Assembly: GCA_040508545.1 (NCBI GenBank)
Contig: JBEVMR010000106.1
Span: 1 to 22,340 of the forward strand
DNA length: 22,340 bases
Reading direction: 5' to 3'
DNA from: VRUE01 sp040508545
Lineage (GTDB): Bacteria > Actinomycetota > Thermoleophilia > Solirubrobacterales > 70-9
A program made the position numbers and the translations under genes. The notes beneath the pieces are model-generated. The model did not search any database and had not been told where the DNA came from. It saw only the letters and a program-made list of their open reading frames with translations. Positions 1-7,111 of the stretch are shown one piece after another. Position 1 is the first letter of the stretch. Every line of letters starts with the position of its first letter.

Positions 1-31
1 TTGGACCGTCGCTTTGAGTATCCGCCAGCCC

Positions 32-50
32 GAGGGACACCCGATCCCTC
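32..50 (-). terminator. small hairpin downstream of the first S51 gene
   Basis: A 6-bp inverted repeat (gaggga at 32-37, tccctc at 45-50) with a 7-nt loop lies 16 bases beyond the stop codon of the minus-strand S51 gene. It could form a small transcript-end hairpin, but there is no U-tract after it on the minus strand, so a terminator role is only a guess. Nothing else is recognisable in positions 1-65. Confidence 0.2.
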
Positions 51-65
51 CACTCAGCGCACGCA

Positions 66-857
66 CTAACCAAGCCAGCCCGCCTTCTTGCGCATCGCGG
101 TGATGCGGCGGAACTCGGCTATGTCCTCGCGTAGGGCGGCGGGAGCAGGCGCAGGTAGGAAGCGTGCAGGTAGCGGGGACTCGAGGACTCCGGTCTCTCC
201 CTTGCTGACCTTGTAGGCGCGGGCGCCGCGTTGGGCGGTTACTGCGCTTGGGGGGCCTGTGCCCTCCCAGATCAGGCCCGCGTAGTCGTCGAGCCCGTAG
301 CCGCCTGGCATTCCGTCGGCGACCGCGTCGAGGTAGGCGGCGCGGCGGTCCGGTTCGTTGTTGTAGTGGACGCAGAGGCTGCCGTTCAGCAGGCCCAGCC
401 CCGCTCCCGGCAGGGGCTTGCCCGAGGACTTGGTGATGCCGGCCTCGAACCAGCACATCGCGCCGGCGCTCTGGCCGGCGAGGACGACCCCCTGGCGCCA
501 GGCGAGGCTGAGGATCGCGCTCAGCTCGTGCGCTTCCCAGACCGCGAGCAGGTTGAGCAGGCTGCCGCCGCCGACGTAGATCAGGTCCTGCTCGAGCAGA
601 TGGTCGCGCAGCTCCATCGGCCGGGTGCCGAGGCGGAAGAGCGAGAGGTCGGAGGGGTCGCAGGGCCGCTCGCCGAAGGCCGAGTAGAAGCGGCCGATCT
701 GCTCCGAGGTGTCGCCGCTAGCAGTCGGCAGGATGCAGATCCGCGGCCGGCCCCCGGCGCGCGTCGTCGCCAGTCGCAGCATCAGCTCGCAGACGGCGCG
801 GTCCTGCGGGCGTGAGGTGAAGTCGTGGCCGCCAAGGGTGAGGACGCGGGTGATCAT
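66..857 (-). CDS. peptidase S51 family protein (dipeptidase E / cyanophycinase-like), paralog 1
   Basis: The protein is 263 aa and looks like a cytoplasmic serine peptidase of family S51, whose members cleave Asp-X dipeptides or cyanophycin. The nucleophile elbow is GQSAG with Ser130; a family-typical His follows at H164 in the segment LCVHY. The glycine-rich LIYVGGGS segment (about 92-99) is the usual loop before the elbow. The ATG at 857 was chosen because homology to the neighbouring paralog begins there (ITRVLTLGGHDF), although the frame stays open upstream to about 977. There is no Shine-Dalgarno sequence; instead a palindrome ends six bases upstream of the start. It lies 58 bp downstream of paralog 2 on the same strand, so the two are probably co-transcribed. 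The family is clear; the substrate cannot be read from the sequence. Confidence 0.85.
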   Translation of the reverse strand: MITRVLTLGGHDFTSRPQDRAVCELMLRLATTRAGGRPRICILPTASGDTSEQIGRFYSAFGERPCDPSDLSLFRLGTRPMELRDHLLEQDLIYVGGGSLLNLLAVWEAHELSAILSLAWRQGVVLAGQSAGAMCWFEAGITKSSGKPLPGAGLGLLNGSLCVHYNNEPDRRAAYLDAVADGMPGGYGLDDYAGLIWEGTGPPSAVTAQRGARAYKVSKGETGVLESPLPARFLPAPAPAALREDIAEFRRITAMRKKAGWLG

Positions 858-863
858 CGGAGC

Positions 864-906
864 GCGGTCGAGGTTTGGTTCGGATCGCGAGTCAAACCTC
901 GACCGC
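864..906. repeat. 14-bp perfect palindrome between the two S51 genes
   Basis: The arms gcggtcgaggtttg (864-877) and caaacctcgaccgc (893-906) are exact reverse complements. The inner three bases on each side (880-882 and 888-890) also pair, leaving a 5-base loop, with two non-Watson-Crick positions between the two blocks. It occupies most of the 58-bp gap between the S51 genes and ends six bases before the downstream ATG. No U-run follows, so a classical terminator is unlikely. It may be an operator, an attenuating hairpin or an mRNA-processing site. Confidence 0.7.
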
Positions 907-915
907 AAGCGCACA

Positions 916-1683
916 TCACGCCGCAACTGCCGTCGACATCGCCTCCGGGAGCGGCACGAAGGGCGGCGCGCCCGCATCGCCGAGGAAGGCGGTGGCGATC
1001 CTCATCTCCACCACCCGGTCCCCGACCGCGTCGAGGCGGTATCCGCGCGCCTCGGGCCGCGAGGCGACCACCCGGCGCAGCTCGCTGCCGACGAAGTGCA
1101 GTGCCGCGCCGTCCTCGGCTGCGTAGCCCGGACGCATGCCGGCGCGGAGCAAGTCGTGGTAGGCGCGGCGGCGGTTGGAGCGGGGCTCGTAGTGGACGCA
1201 GTTGCTGAACGGCAGCAGCCCCAGCCCCTCGACCGGCCGCGGCGCGCCGTGGAAACCGGTGACCGCATCGGAGAACCAGCAGAGCGAGCCCGCCGAGAGG
1301 CCGCAGAGGACGACGCCTCGCTCCCAGGCCTCGCGCAGGATCGCGTCGATCCCGTGCGCCCTCCAGACACCGAGCAGGCTGACCACGCTGCCACCGCCTA
1401 CGTAGATCAGGTCCTGCTCGAGCAGGTGCGCGCGCAGGTCCTCGGGGCCCTGCTCGCGACGGAAGAACGAGATGTGGCTCGCCTCGCAGCGGTCGGCCGG
1501 GAAAGCGCGGTAGAAGCGGACGATGTAGTGGTCGGCGTCGCCGCTGGCCGCGGGCATGAAGCAGACCTTGGGCCGACGCGCACCGGTCAGCCCGAGCACG
1601 TAGTCGTCCAGCAGCGGGTTGCCCGACTCCATCGAGAACCCACCCCCACCGAAAGCGACGATCTGGCGCAGCGTTTTCTTCAT
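916..1683 (-). CDS. peptidase S51 family protein (dipeptidase E / cyanophycinase-like), paralog 2
   Basis: The protein is 255 aa and is a second S51 family member collinear with the downstream paralog: the elbow GLSAG carries Ser130 and the His is again at H164 (NCVHY). The segment HLLEQDLIYVGGGS (about 86-99) matches the paralog nearly letter for letter, which points to tandem duplication. The start is the ATG at 1683 (protein begins KKTLRQIVAFGGGG), where similarity begins; the frame is open further upstream but reads as non-protein-like sequence. There is no convincing Shine-Dalgarno sequence. Two TGTACA motifs lie within 82 bp upstream, in the region shared with the divergent TetR gene, so TetR control is plausible. 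Substrate specificity is unknown. Confidence 0.87.
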   Translation of the reverse strand: MKKTLRQIVAFGGGGFSMESGNPLLDDYVLGLTGARRPKVCFMPAASGDADHYIVRFYRAFPADRCEASHISFFRREQGPEDLRAHLLEQDLIYVGGGSVVSLLGVWRAHGIDAILREAWERGVVLCGLSAGSLCWFSDAVTGFHGAPRPVEGLGLLPFSNCVHYEPRSNRRRAYHDLLRAGMRPGYAAEDGAALHFVGSELRRVVASRPEARGYRLDAVGDRVVEMRIATAFLGDAGAPPFVPLPEAMSTAVAA

Positions 1684-1717
1684 CGTCGAATGGTTGCGGG
1701 GAAGCGGCCGAGCTCGC

Positions 1718-1770
1718 TTGTACAGCGGTCCGAAGTTTTGAGTATTGCCCCCGCCCGCATGTACAGTGGT
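1718..1770. promoter_or_regulatory. paired TGTACAG(C/T)GGT motifs, candidate TetR operators
   Basis: The 11-mer tgtacagcggt at 1719-1729 recurs as tgtacagtggt at 1760-1770, 41 bp apart (about four helical turns) and in the same orientation. The sites lie between the S51 gene pair and the divergent TetR-1 gene. TGTACA is self-complementary, as operators of dimeric regulators often are. The repeat is seen in the sequence; the operator role is inferred. Confidence 0.4.
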
Positions 1771-1910
1771 TGGCGGTTGCACTAGATAGGCATCAAGAGC
1801 TGGCGACCGGCCCCGCCTCTGCGATCGCAGCAGCCAGATCCCGCCCCAGTTCCCAAGCGGCGACGGATTGTTAACTCGGTACTGCCTCGTCCACAGAGCC
1901 ATGGGTGGGG

Positions 1911-1917
1911 TGTACAA
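1911..1917 (+). promoter_or_regulatory. candidate -10 box overlapping a TGTACA motif upstream of TetR-1
   Basis: The heptamer tgtacaat at this position contains both the TGTACA motif (1911-1916) and a good -10-like hexamer TACAAT (1912-1917). The GTG at 1929 follows by 11 bases, which would give a nearly leaderless transcript. No convincing -35 is visible. A repressor bound here would block the promoter, fitting autoregulation. Confidence 0.4.
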
Positions 1918-1928
1918 TCGCGTTTACC

Positions 1929-2618
1929 GTGAACCTCAGCGGGCTGATCGAGAAGGAACATCTCCCGGCCGGACGTGAGGATCTCGCCGAGCCTCTGGTC
2001 GCCCACTCCCAGCGGGAGCGGATCCTGGTGGCGATGGCCGACAGCTGTTCGACCAAGGGCTACAACGCGACTACCATCGCCGACATCTGCGAGCCGGCGG
2101 GGGTCTCGCGAGCCACCTTCTACGACCTGTTCAAGGACAAGGAGGACTGCTTCCACGCGGCAATGGAGGTCTCGCTGGCCGATGCGATGGGCCGCATCCT
2201 CTCGGTCTACTCGCCCGACAAGCCGTGGGCGACGATGGTCCGCGACGCTGCCGCCGAGTTCCTCGACCTGCTGGCGAGCCGGCCAGCTTTCGCCCGCATG
2301 GCCCTGGTCGAGGCGCCCGCCTCGGGCGACCGCGCCTTCGAGCTCTACGCCTCGGGCAAGCGGGTGCTGCAGTCGCTGCTCGACCGCGGTCGCGACGACC
2401 CGATGGAGGAGGAAGCGATTCCCTCCAGCGCCGGCCGCGCGGCGCTCTCCGGCGCCGAGTCGCTGATCGTCGGCCAGATCCTCGCCGGCAACGCCGAGCG
2501 GCTGCGCGAGCTGCTGCCCGACGTCGTCTACATCACCACCGTTCCCTACCTCGGCCAGGAGGAGGCCCTGCGCCAGTCGCGCGAGGCCGAGAAGCTTCTG
2601 AGCTCCGCCGGAGGCTGA
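1929..2618 (+). CDS. TetR/AcrR family transcriptional regulator (TetR-1)
   Basis: This is a 229-aa one-component regulator. The N-terminal helix-turn-helix domain reads TTIADIC...GVSRATFYDLFKDKEDCF, the standard TetR signature; the C-terminal half is a helical ligand and dimer domain ending in the local hallmark VPYLG. The GTG at 1929 is preferred because a -10-like TACAAT sits just upstream; an ATG at 1905 in the same frame would place the -10 inside the gene and is the alternative. It is the most diverged of the four TetR proteins in the window. The next TetR gene begins 5 bases after its stop, so they are probably co-transcribed. The ligand is unknown. Confidence 0.88.
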   Translation: MNLSGLIEKEHLPAGREDLAEPLVAHSQRERILVAMADSCSTKGYNATTIADICEPAGVSRATFYDLFKDKEDCFHAAMEVSLADAMGRILSVYSPDKPWATMVRDAAAEFLDLLASRPAFARMALVEAPASGDRAFELYASGKRVLQSLLDRGRDDPMEEEAIPSSAGRAALSGAESLIVGQILAGNAERLRELLPDVVYITTVPYLGQEEALRQSREAEKLLSSAGG

Positions 2619-2623
2619 CCGGA

Positions 2624-3292
2624 GTGGAGCGGGCAGGGGTGGGGGATCGGTGGCGCCCTCCGCGCGGGCGTCACCGGCTGCCGCCGGAGGTTGTGGCGCG
2701 ATCCCAGCGCGAGCGCCTGCTCGAGGCAGCCGTGCGCGTGGTCGCGGAGAGGGGCTACGGGGCGATGACGATCGGCGACCTGACCAAGGAGGCCGGCGTC
2801 TCCCGCACGACCTTCTACGAGCTGTACGAGGACAAGGAGGCCTGCTTCCTCGCCGCCTACGACAACGCGGTCGAGACGCTGGTGCGGCGCGTGATCAAGG
2901 CCTACGAGTCCAAGGCGGACTGGCCCGACCGGGCGGCGGCCGGCCTCGCGGCTCTGCTCGAGACGCTCGCCGCGGAGCCCGCCCTGGCGCGGCTCTCGCT
3001 GGTCGACGTCGGCCGCGCCGGCCCGGCGGCCCAGCGCCGCTACCGAGCTGCGATACAACGGCTGACCCCGCTCTTCGAGGACGGCCGAGACTTCGCCCCA
3101 GGGGGGCGCGGGCTGCCCGCCAATACGTCGCGAATGGCGATCGGCGGTGTCACCGGCTTGATCTCGGACGAGCTCGTCGCCGGGCGCGCGGAGCAGCTTC
3201 CGGGTTTGCTTTCCGACGTGCTTTTTGCCACGCTAGTGCCGTATATCGGCCCGGATGCGGCAGCAAGGGAGGTCGAGAGGCTGACTCGATAA
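2624..3292 (+). CDS. TetR/AcrR family transcriptional regulator (TetR-2)
   Basis: This is a 222-aa TetR family repressor. The DNA-binding domain contains TIGDLTKEAGVSRTTFYELY followed by EDKEACFLAAYD; the C-terminal region carries GVTGLISDEL and TLVPYIGP, both shared with TetR-3 and TetR-4. The GTG at 2624 was chosen because a GGAGG-like sequence (about 2608-2613) lies ten bases upstream and the start falls 5 bases after the TetR-1 stop, suggesting translational coupling; a GTG at 2639 is the alternative. The frame is open far upstream through TetR-1, but that is a shadow. It probably arose by tandem duplication with its neighbours. Confidence 0.87.
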   Translation: MERAGVGDRWRPPRGRHRLPPEVVARSQRERLLEAAVRVVAERGYGAMTIGDLTKEAGVSRTTFYELYEDKEACFLAAYDNAVETLVRRVIKAYESKADWPDRAAAGLAALLETLAAEPALARLSLVDVGRAGPAAQRRYRAAIQRLTPLFEDGRDFAPGGRGLPANTSRMAIGGVTGLISDELVAGRAEQLPGLLSDVLFATLVPYIGPDAAAREVERLTR

Positions 3293-3307
3293 ACGCCCAC
3301 GTACACG

Positions 3308-3336
3308 TTGCCGCTATGATCCATATACCCGATAGT
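3308..3336 (+). promoter_or_regulatory. candidate promoter for TetR-3
   Basis: A -35-like TTGCCG (3308-3313) and a -10-like GATAGT (3331-3336) are separated by 17 bp, placing the transcription start near 3343 and 15 bases ahead of the ATG at 3358. TATGAT at 3315-3320 is another possible -10. The region is the only AT-rich stretch between TetR-2 and TetR-3, implying that TetR-3 has its own promoter. Confidence 0.35.
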
Positions 3337-3357
3337 TCAACCCTGACGGGCGGGCCG

Positions 3358-3963
3358 ATGGCTGGCAGCGAAACGCGGCGTCAACTGATCCTGGAAGCGA
3401 TGGTGCGCGTGGTCGGGCGCCAGGGATACAAGGCAACCTCGGTCGCCGACGTGATCGTGGAGGCAGACGTCTCCCGCACCACCTTCTACAAGCACTTCGA
3501 GGACAAGCACGAGTGCTTCCTCGCCGCCTACGACATGGTGACCGAGCGGGTGCTGGACGAGGTGGTCGCCAACTGCAACGGCCAGCAGACCTGGCTGGAG
3601 CGGGTGCGGATCGGGCTGACGACGATCGTCGAGATGTTCGCCCTCGACCCCCAGCTGGCGCGGACGGCGATCGTCGAGGTCGCTGCCGCCGGCGCCGATG
3701 CGCGGCAGCGCCACTGGAACGCAATCACCAAGTTCACCGAGTTTCTCGAGGACGGCGAGGAGCTGACCGGCGGCCGCGAGCTTCCCGACAACATCGCCCT
3801 GATGGCCGCGGGCGCCGTCTCCGGCTTGATCTTCGACGAGCTGCTGACCGGGCGGGCAGAGCGACTGCCGCAGCTGCTCCCCGATCTGCTCTTCGCGCTG
3901 CTCGTCCCCTACATCGGCCCCGGCGCCGCCACCGAGGAGATGCGCCGCGCAGCGGCCGGCTGA
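3358..3963 (+). CDS. TetR/AcrR family transcriptional regulator (TetR-3)
   Basis: This is a 201-aa TetR regulator. Residues 1-60 form the HTH domain (ETRRQLILEAMVRVV, then VSRTTFYKHFEDKHECFLAAYD); the C-terminal domain contains AVSGLIFDELLTGRAERLPQ and ends with LLVPYIGPGAA. It is strikingly similar to TetR-4 at 21579 over the whole length, including the start context, so the two are recent paralogs despite lying 18 kb apart. The ATG at 3358 matches the start of TetR-4; an in-frame ATG at 3316 falls inside the putative promoter. It is convergent with the sigma-factor gene, with 38 bp between stops. Confidence 0.9.
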   Translation: MAGSETRRQLILEAMVRVVGRQGYKATSVADVIVEADVSRTTFYKHFEDKHECFLAAYDMVTERVLDEVVANCNGQQTWLERVRIGLTTIVEMFALDPQLARTAIVEVAAAGADARQRHWNAITKFTEFLEDGEELTGGRELPDNIALMAAGAVSGLIFDELLTGRAERLPQLLPDLLFALLVPYIGPGAATEEMRRAAAG

Positions 3964-4001
3964 GGCCCCGCGCCCCGGCCGCCGCTCGCCTCCCCAGTTC
4001 T

Positions 4002-4565
4002 CTAGAACGTGCCGATCTCGCGGCGCAGCTTCGCCCGCACCCGGTGCAGGCGGACCTTGACCGTGCCGAGCGGGATGCCGAGGCGGCGGGCGATCGCCTC
4101 CTGGGTCAGATCCTCGTCGTAGCGCAAGCGCACCAGCTGGCGGTCGCGCTTGTTGAGCCGCTCCAGCGCGGCGTGCAGATCGGCGCGCTCGACCGTGGCC
4201 AGGACGCGCTCGTCGTCGCTGCCGTGGATCACTTCGAGCAGGTCGGTCGGCGAAGGCCGGTTGCGAGAGAACTCGCGCAGCGCCTCGTTGCGGACGATCG
4301 CCGCCAGCCACGACTTGCGCGCCGCGTGGTTGCGCAACGTGGACCGTTTGCGCCAAGCCCGCACCATCGAATCCTGGGCGATGTCCTCGGCCTCCGTGCG
4401 GTTCTTCGCGTAGCGGAAGGCAAAGCTGAGACAGATCCGGTGGACCTCGTCCCAATCCCAGGACTCGCTCGGATCAACTCCCCTGTCCACCCGATGGTCG
4501 AGACGACGGACCTCCACGATGCGGATCAGACTAGCAGATTTGATCAATGGAACCTTATCGAACAT
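4002..4565 (-). CDS. ECF-type RNA polymerase sigma factor
   Basis: This is up to 187 aa. Region 2 is visible as FAFRYAKNRTEAEDIAQDSM followed by VRAWRK; region 4 as LNKRDRQLVRLRYDEDLTQE, AIARRLGIPLGTVKVRLHRV. These two regions, with nothing else, define an extracytoplasmic-function sigma factor that redirects RNA polymerase. The start is uncertain: the ATG at 4565 gives the longest form, but the first 16 residues look unstructured and a GTG at 4517 would leave room for a divergent promoter. No anti-sigma gene is adjacent, so control must come from elsewhere. The divergent methyltransferase starts four bases away if both long forms are right, which is improbable, so at least one starts further in. 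Confidence 0.87.
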   Translation of the reverse strand: MFDKVPLIKSASLIRIVEVRRLDHRVDRGVDPSESWDWDEVHRICLSFAFRYAKNRTEAEDIAQDSMVRAWRKRSTLRNHAARKSWLAAIVRNEALREFSRNRPSPTDLLEVIHGSDDERVLATVERADLHAALERLNKRDRQLVRLRYDEDLTQEAIARRLGIPLGTVKVRLHRVRAKLRREIGTF

Positions 4566-4568
4566 TCA

Positions 4569-5372
4569 GTGGTCTCCCGGGCCGTGGAGGCAGCAGCAGT
4601 CCAGTCGGGGAGCCAGTGGGCCGAGCAGGCCTACGAGGCGATCGCGCCCGTCTATGACGACTTCACCGCCCACCATGACTACGAGTTGTGGCTGGGCCAC
4701 ATCCTTCCCAAGGCCCGCGGCCACGGGTTGCGTGGGCGTCGCCTGCTCGACGTCGGCTGTGGGACCGGGAAGAGCTTCCTGCCGATGCTCGAGCGGGGAT
4801 GGGAGGTCACCGCTTGCGACATCTCACCCTCGATGCTGGAGCTAGCCCGGGCCAAGGCCGGGGACGCGGCGCGGTTGTCGGTGGCGGACATGCGGAAGCT
4901 GCCTGAATTTGGCGAGTTCGATCTCGTCTGGGCATTGGACGACGCCGTCAACTACCTGCTCAGCGGAGAGGAACTGAGTGAGGCGCTGAGCGGGATGAGG
5001 GCCAACCTGGCCCCCGGCGGACTGCTGATGTTCGACGTCAACACGCTGCAGGCCTATCGCACCTTCTTCGCCGAAGAAGAGCAAGTGGAGCGAGGCGGCC
5101 GGCGGCTGATCTGGCGCGGCCAAGGCTCGGCCGACGCCGCGCCGGGCTCGATCAGCGAAGCCCGCTTCGAAGTCGAGACCGCCGGCGCGTTAGAGGTCGA
5201 GACCCACACCCACCGGCAGCGACATTTCCCCGAGGGGGAAGTTCGCGCTCTGCTCGAGTCGGCGGGGCTGGAGTGCCTCGGCGTCTACGGCCACGGCTTC
5301 GATGCGGTTCCCAAGCAGCCGGTGGAGGAACTCGTGCACTCCAAGGTCGTCTACATCGCCCGCGCCGCCTAG
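4569..5372 (+). CDS. class I SAM-dependent methyltransferase
   Basis: This is about 267 aa from the GTG at 4569. The SAM-binding motif I is LLDVGCGTG (about residues 59-67), followed by the acidic strand end (VTACDISPSMLELARAK) and a motif-IV-like DLVWALDDAVNYLL, so this is a Rossmann-fold methyltransferase of the Methyltransf_25/11 type. The N-terminal YEAIAPVYDDFTAHHDYELW resembles small-molecule methyltransferases. The start is uncertain: GTG at 4584 is possible and no Shine-Dalgarno sequence is visible. It is divergent from the ECF sigma gene, so the sigma factor may influence it. The substrate is unknown. Confidence 0.85.
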   Translation: MVSRAVEAAAVQSGSQWAEQAYEAIAPVYDDFTAHHDYELWLGHILPKARGHGLRGRRLLDVGCGTGKSFLPMLERGWEVTACDISPSMLELARAKAGDAARLSVADMRKLPEFGEFDLVWALDDAVNYLLSGEELSEALSGMRANLAPGGLLMFDVNTLQAYRTFFAEEEQVERGGRRLIWRGQGSADAAPGSISEARFEVETAGALEVETHTHRQRHFPEGEVRALLESAGLECLGVYGHGFDAVPKQPVEELVHSKVVYIARAA

Positions 5373-5690
5373 CGCTTGGTTTAGGCACTATCCCGAGTGG
5401 GTACCTTCACGATAACTGGCAAGTACCTCAGCGCAGGGCCGCCGCGTAGCGAACCAACACCTAGCTTTTCACCATACGACCGATCGCAGTGACACACTAT
5501 TGTCGGTGAGCCGGTTGGCGGGTTGAAGAGCAAGTTGGAAAATTACCCGAGCATTCTAAATGGTGTTGTTTCGCCTCCAGAGTTGTGCCGAGTATTTTTC
5601 TAGGTACGCATAAGTGTGGAAGTTATGAACGCCATGATTAGCTACTTATATTCTGTAGACTCATAGAGAAATAGCTGACAGGCTCGGCGC
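5373..5690. other. AT-rich intergenic region upstream of the XRE gene
   Basis: This 318-bp stretch has no convincing coding sequence and is clearly richer in A and T than the rest of the window, especially 5535-5680. It contains a -10-like TATATT at 5647-5652 ahead of the XRE gene, but I find no good -35. The composition break next to a tRNA gene and a small regulator is compatible with the remains of an insertion or with an elaborate control region. I found no att-like duplication of the tRNA end here. Confidence 0.5.
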
Positions 5691-5924
5691 GTGTCAGAGG
5701 TGGCTCTCAAGGCTCTTGGCGAAGCGATACGTACGCGACGGGGCGAAATCGAAGGTCTCTCCCAGGAGGGGCTTGCTGACCTTGCCGGAATGCATCGCAC
5801 CTACGTCAGTGAGATAGAGCGCGGGTTGAGAAACCCGAGCTTCCGCAACCTCTTCAAGCTCGCGGCGGCACTCGAAGTACCGCTCTCCGACCTGGTTGCC
5901 CAGGCGGAGCGCAAGTGTGTGTAA
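5691..5924 (+). CDS. small XRE-family helix-turn-helix regulator
   Basis: This is a 77-aa single-domain DNA-binding protein. The HTH_3 motif is visible as LSQEGLADLAGMHRTYVSEI then ERGLRNPSFRNLFKLAAALE, with the typical closing helix. Size and motif resemble restriction-modification controller proteins and small phage-type repressors, but no methylase or nuclease gene is next to it. The GTG at 5691 is the only start that keeps the first helix (ALKALGEAIRTRR). It follows an AT-rich 318-bp region and ends 35 bp from the 3' end of a convergent tRNA-Asp gene, a common location for integrated elements. It probably acts as an autoregulator or orphan regulator; the target is unknown. Confidence 0.85.
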   Translation: MSEVALKALGEAIRTRRGEIEGLSQEGLADLAGMHRTYVSEIERGLRNPSFRNLFKLAAALEVPLSDLVAQAERKCV

Positions 5925-5959
5925 CTGTTGGGTATGAAACCTGCCCCGTGTTTTCGAAA

Positions 5960-6033
<74 letters not shown>

Positions 6034-6070
6034 TGAATACGGGCGAGGGGATCGCCCAGCGGGGATTATC

Positions 6071-7111
6071 TCAGGGTCGCTGGATTTGCAGCTTGAAGGC
6101 CCCGCCGGAGGCGCGCGGGGAGGAGCGGATCGCGACGCGGAGCCGTGATTGCCCGCAGACCGTGAAGTTGAGGCGGTGGCCGAAGCTGAGACCGTTGCGC
6201 GAGCTGCGCAGGAGGCGCCCCAGCGGATTGAGGAGATCGAGGGCGAAACGCGATCCGCTCGCCGGGCGCAGGCTGACGGTGCCGTCGATCGGTGTGCCGA
6301 AGGTCCGCACGACCGGCTCGTCCCGTCGTGGCGGAACGCGGCCGCGCAGCTTCAGCGGCGTCCGCCCAAGCCAGGGATCGAGGGTGTCCTCGCGGATCGC
6401 AGCCAGCGCCTCGGCGTCCGGCTCGAGCGCGCGCAGCCAGCGCCAGTGCAGGTCGCTCTCCGGAAAGTGCAGGTAAGCGAAGCTCTCGGCGAACGCCTCA
6501 CCAGGATCTCGGAAGTAGTGCAGGCCCTCGTTGCCGGGGAAGAGGGCGCCCGCGCGGGAGCGCTGGCAAACGTGCTCGTAGCTCGACCAGCGCGGTGTGC
6601 CCCAATCGATCGCGGCGGGGAACGGCGGCGGGCTTTCGCGGTGACGGGCAACGTGGTGCCCGTACTCGTGGGCGAGGACGAACTCGCGGCTTGCGCCGTC
6701 GGGGGCGGGGCTGCCGTCGCCGCCGATGACGATCTTGTTCTCACTGCCGTAGTAGCAGGCCTGGGCCCCGTAGCCGCAATCGAATTCGATCTGCGAAGGG
6801 GTGTCGAGCTGGACGGTGAGCAGTTCCATCTCGGGGCCGTGGATGAAGGTGCCGAGGGTGTTCGCGATCTGCTGTGGGTCGGCGGCGGTGCAGGCCGCCT
6901 GGCAGGCCGCCGTGACCGCGATCGCGACCGTTTCGCCGCTGCCGTCGTCGATCGAATACCGACCTTCTCCGGCGCTGGCCGAGATCCGTGCCGAGCCCGC
7001 GCTGGGGGCCTCGATCACGGTGTCCCGCGGCAGCATCGCCCCGCCCGCCGGGGCGGCGAGGAGGAGGATCATGGCTATGCCCGCAAGCGCCCCCGCCGGG
7101 CGCTTGCTCAA
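6071..7111 (-). CDS. secreted HExxH zinc-metalloprotease-like protein
   Basis: The protein is 346 aa. The zincin motif HEYGH (residues 148-152, in FVLAHEYGHHVARH) supplies two zinc ligands and the catalytic Glu149; a later GEAFAES segment (about 204-210) offers the likely third acidic ligand. An N-terminal hydrophobic stretch (AGIAMILLLAAPAGGA) looks like a signal peptide, and Cys pairs at 70/74 and 112/119 suggest disulfides outside the cell. The TTG at 7111 is chosen because it overlaps the stop of the upstream gene as TTGA and gives a good charged N-terminus; ATG at 7072 is the alternative. The C-terminal 90 residues look like a beta-sandwich. It is translationally coupled to the upstream TIM-barrel/peptidoglycan-binding protein, suggesting a shared cell-envelope role. 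I cannot name the subfamily. Confidence 0.78.
   Translation of the reverse strand: MSKRPAGALAGIAMILLLAAPAGGAMLPRDTVIEAPSAGSARISASAGEGRYSIDDGSGETVAIAVTAACQAACTAADPQQIANTLGTFIHGPEMELLTVQLDTPSQIEFDCGYGAQACYYGSENKIVIGGDGSPAPDGASREFVLAHEYGHHVARHRESPPPFPAAIDWGTPRWSSYEHVCQRSRAGALFPGNEGLHYFRDPGEAFAESFAYLHFPESDLHWRWLRALEPDAEALAAIREDTLDPWLGRTPLKLRGRVPPRRDEPVVRTFGTPIDGTVSLRPASGSRFALDLLNPLGRLLRSSRNGLSFGHRLNFTVCGQSRLRVAIRSSPRASGGAFKLQIQRP

Noticed and set aside
709..1785. Long plus-strand open frame across both S51 genes
   Set aside because: It is antisense to two clear S51 peptidases and has no family signature; such frames are expected at this GC content.
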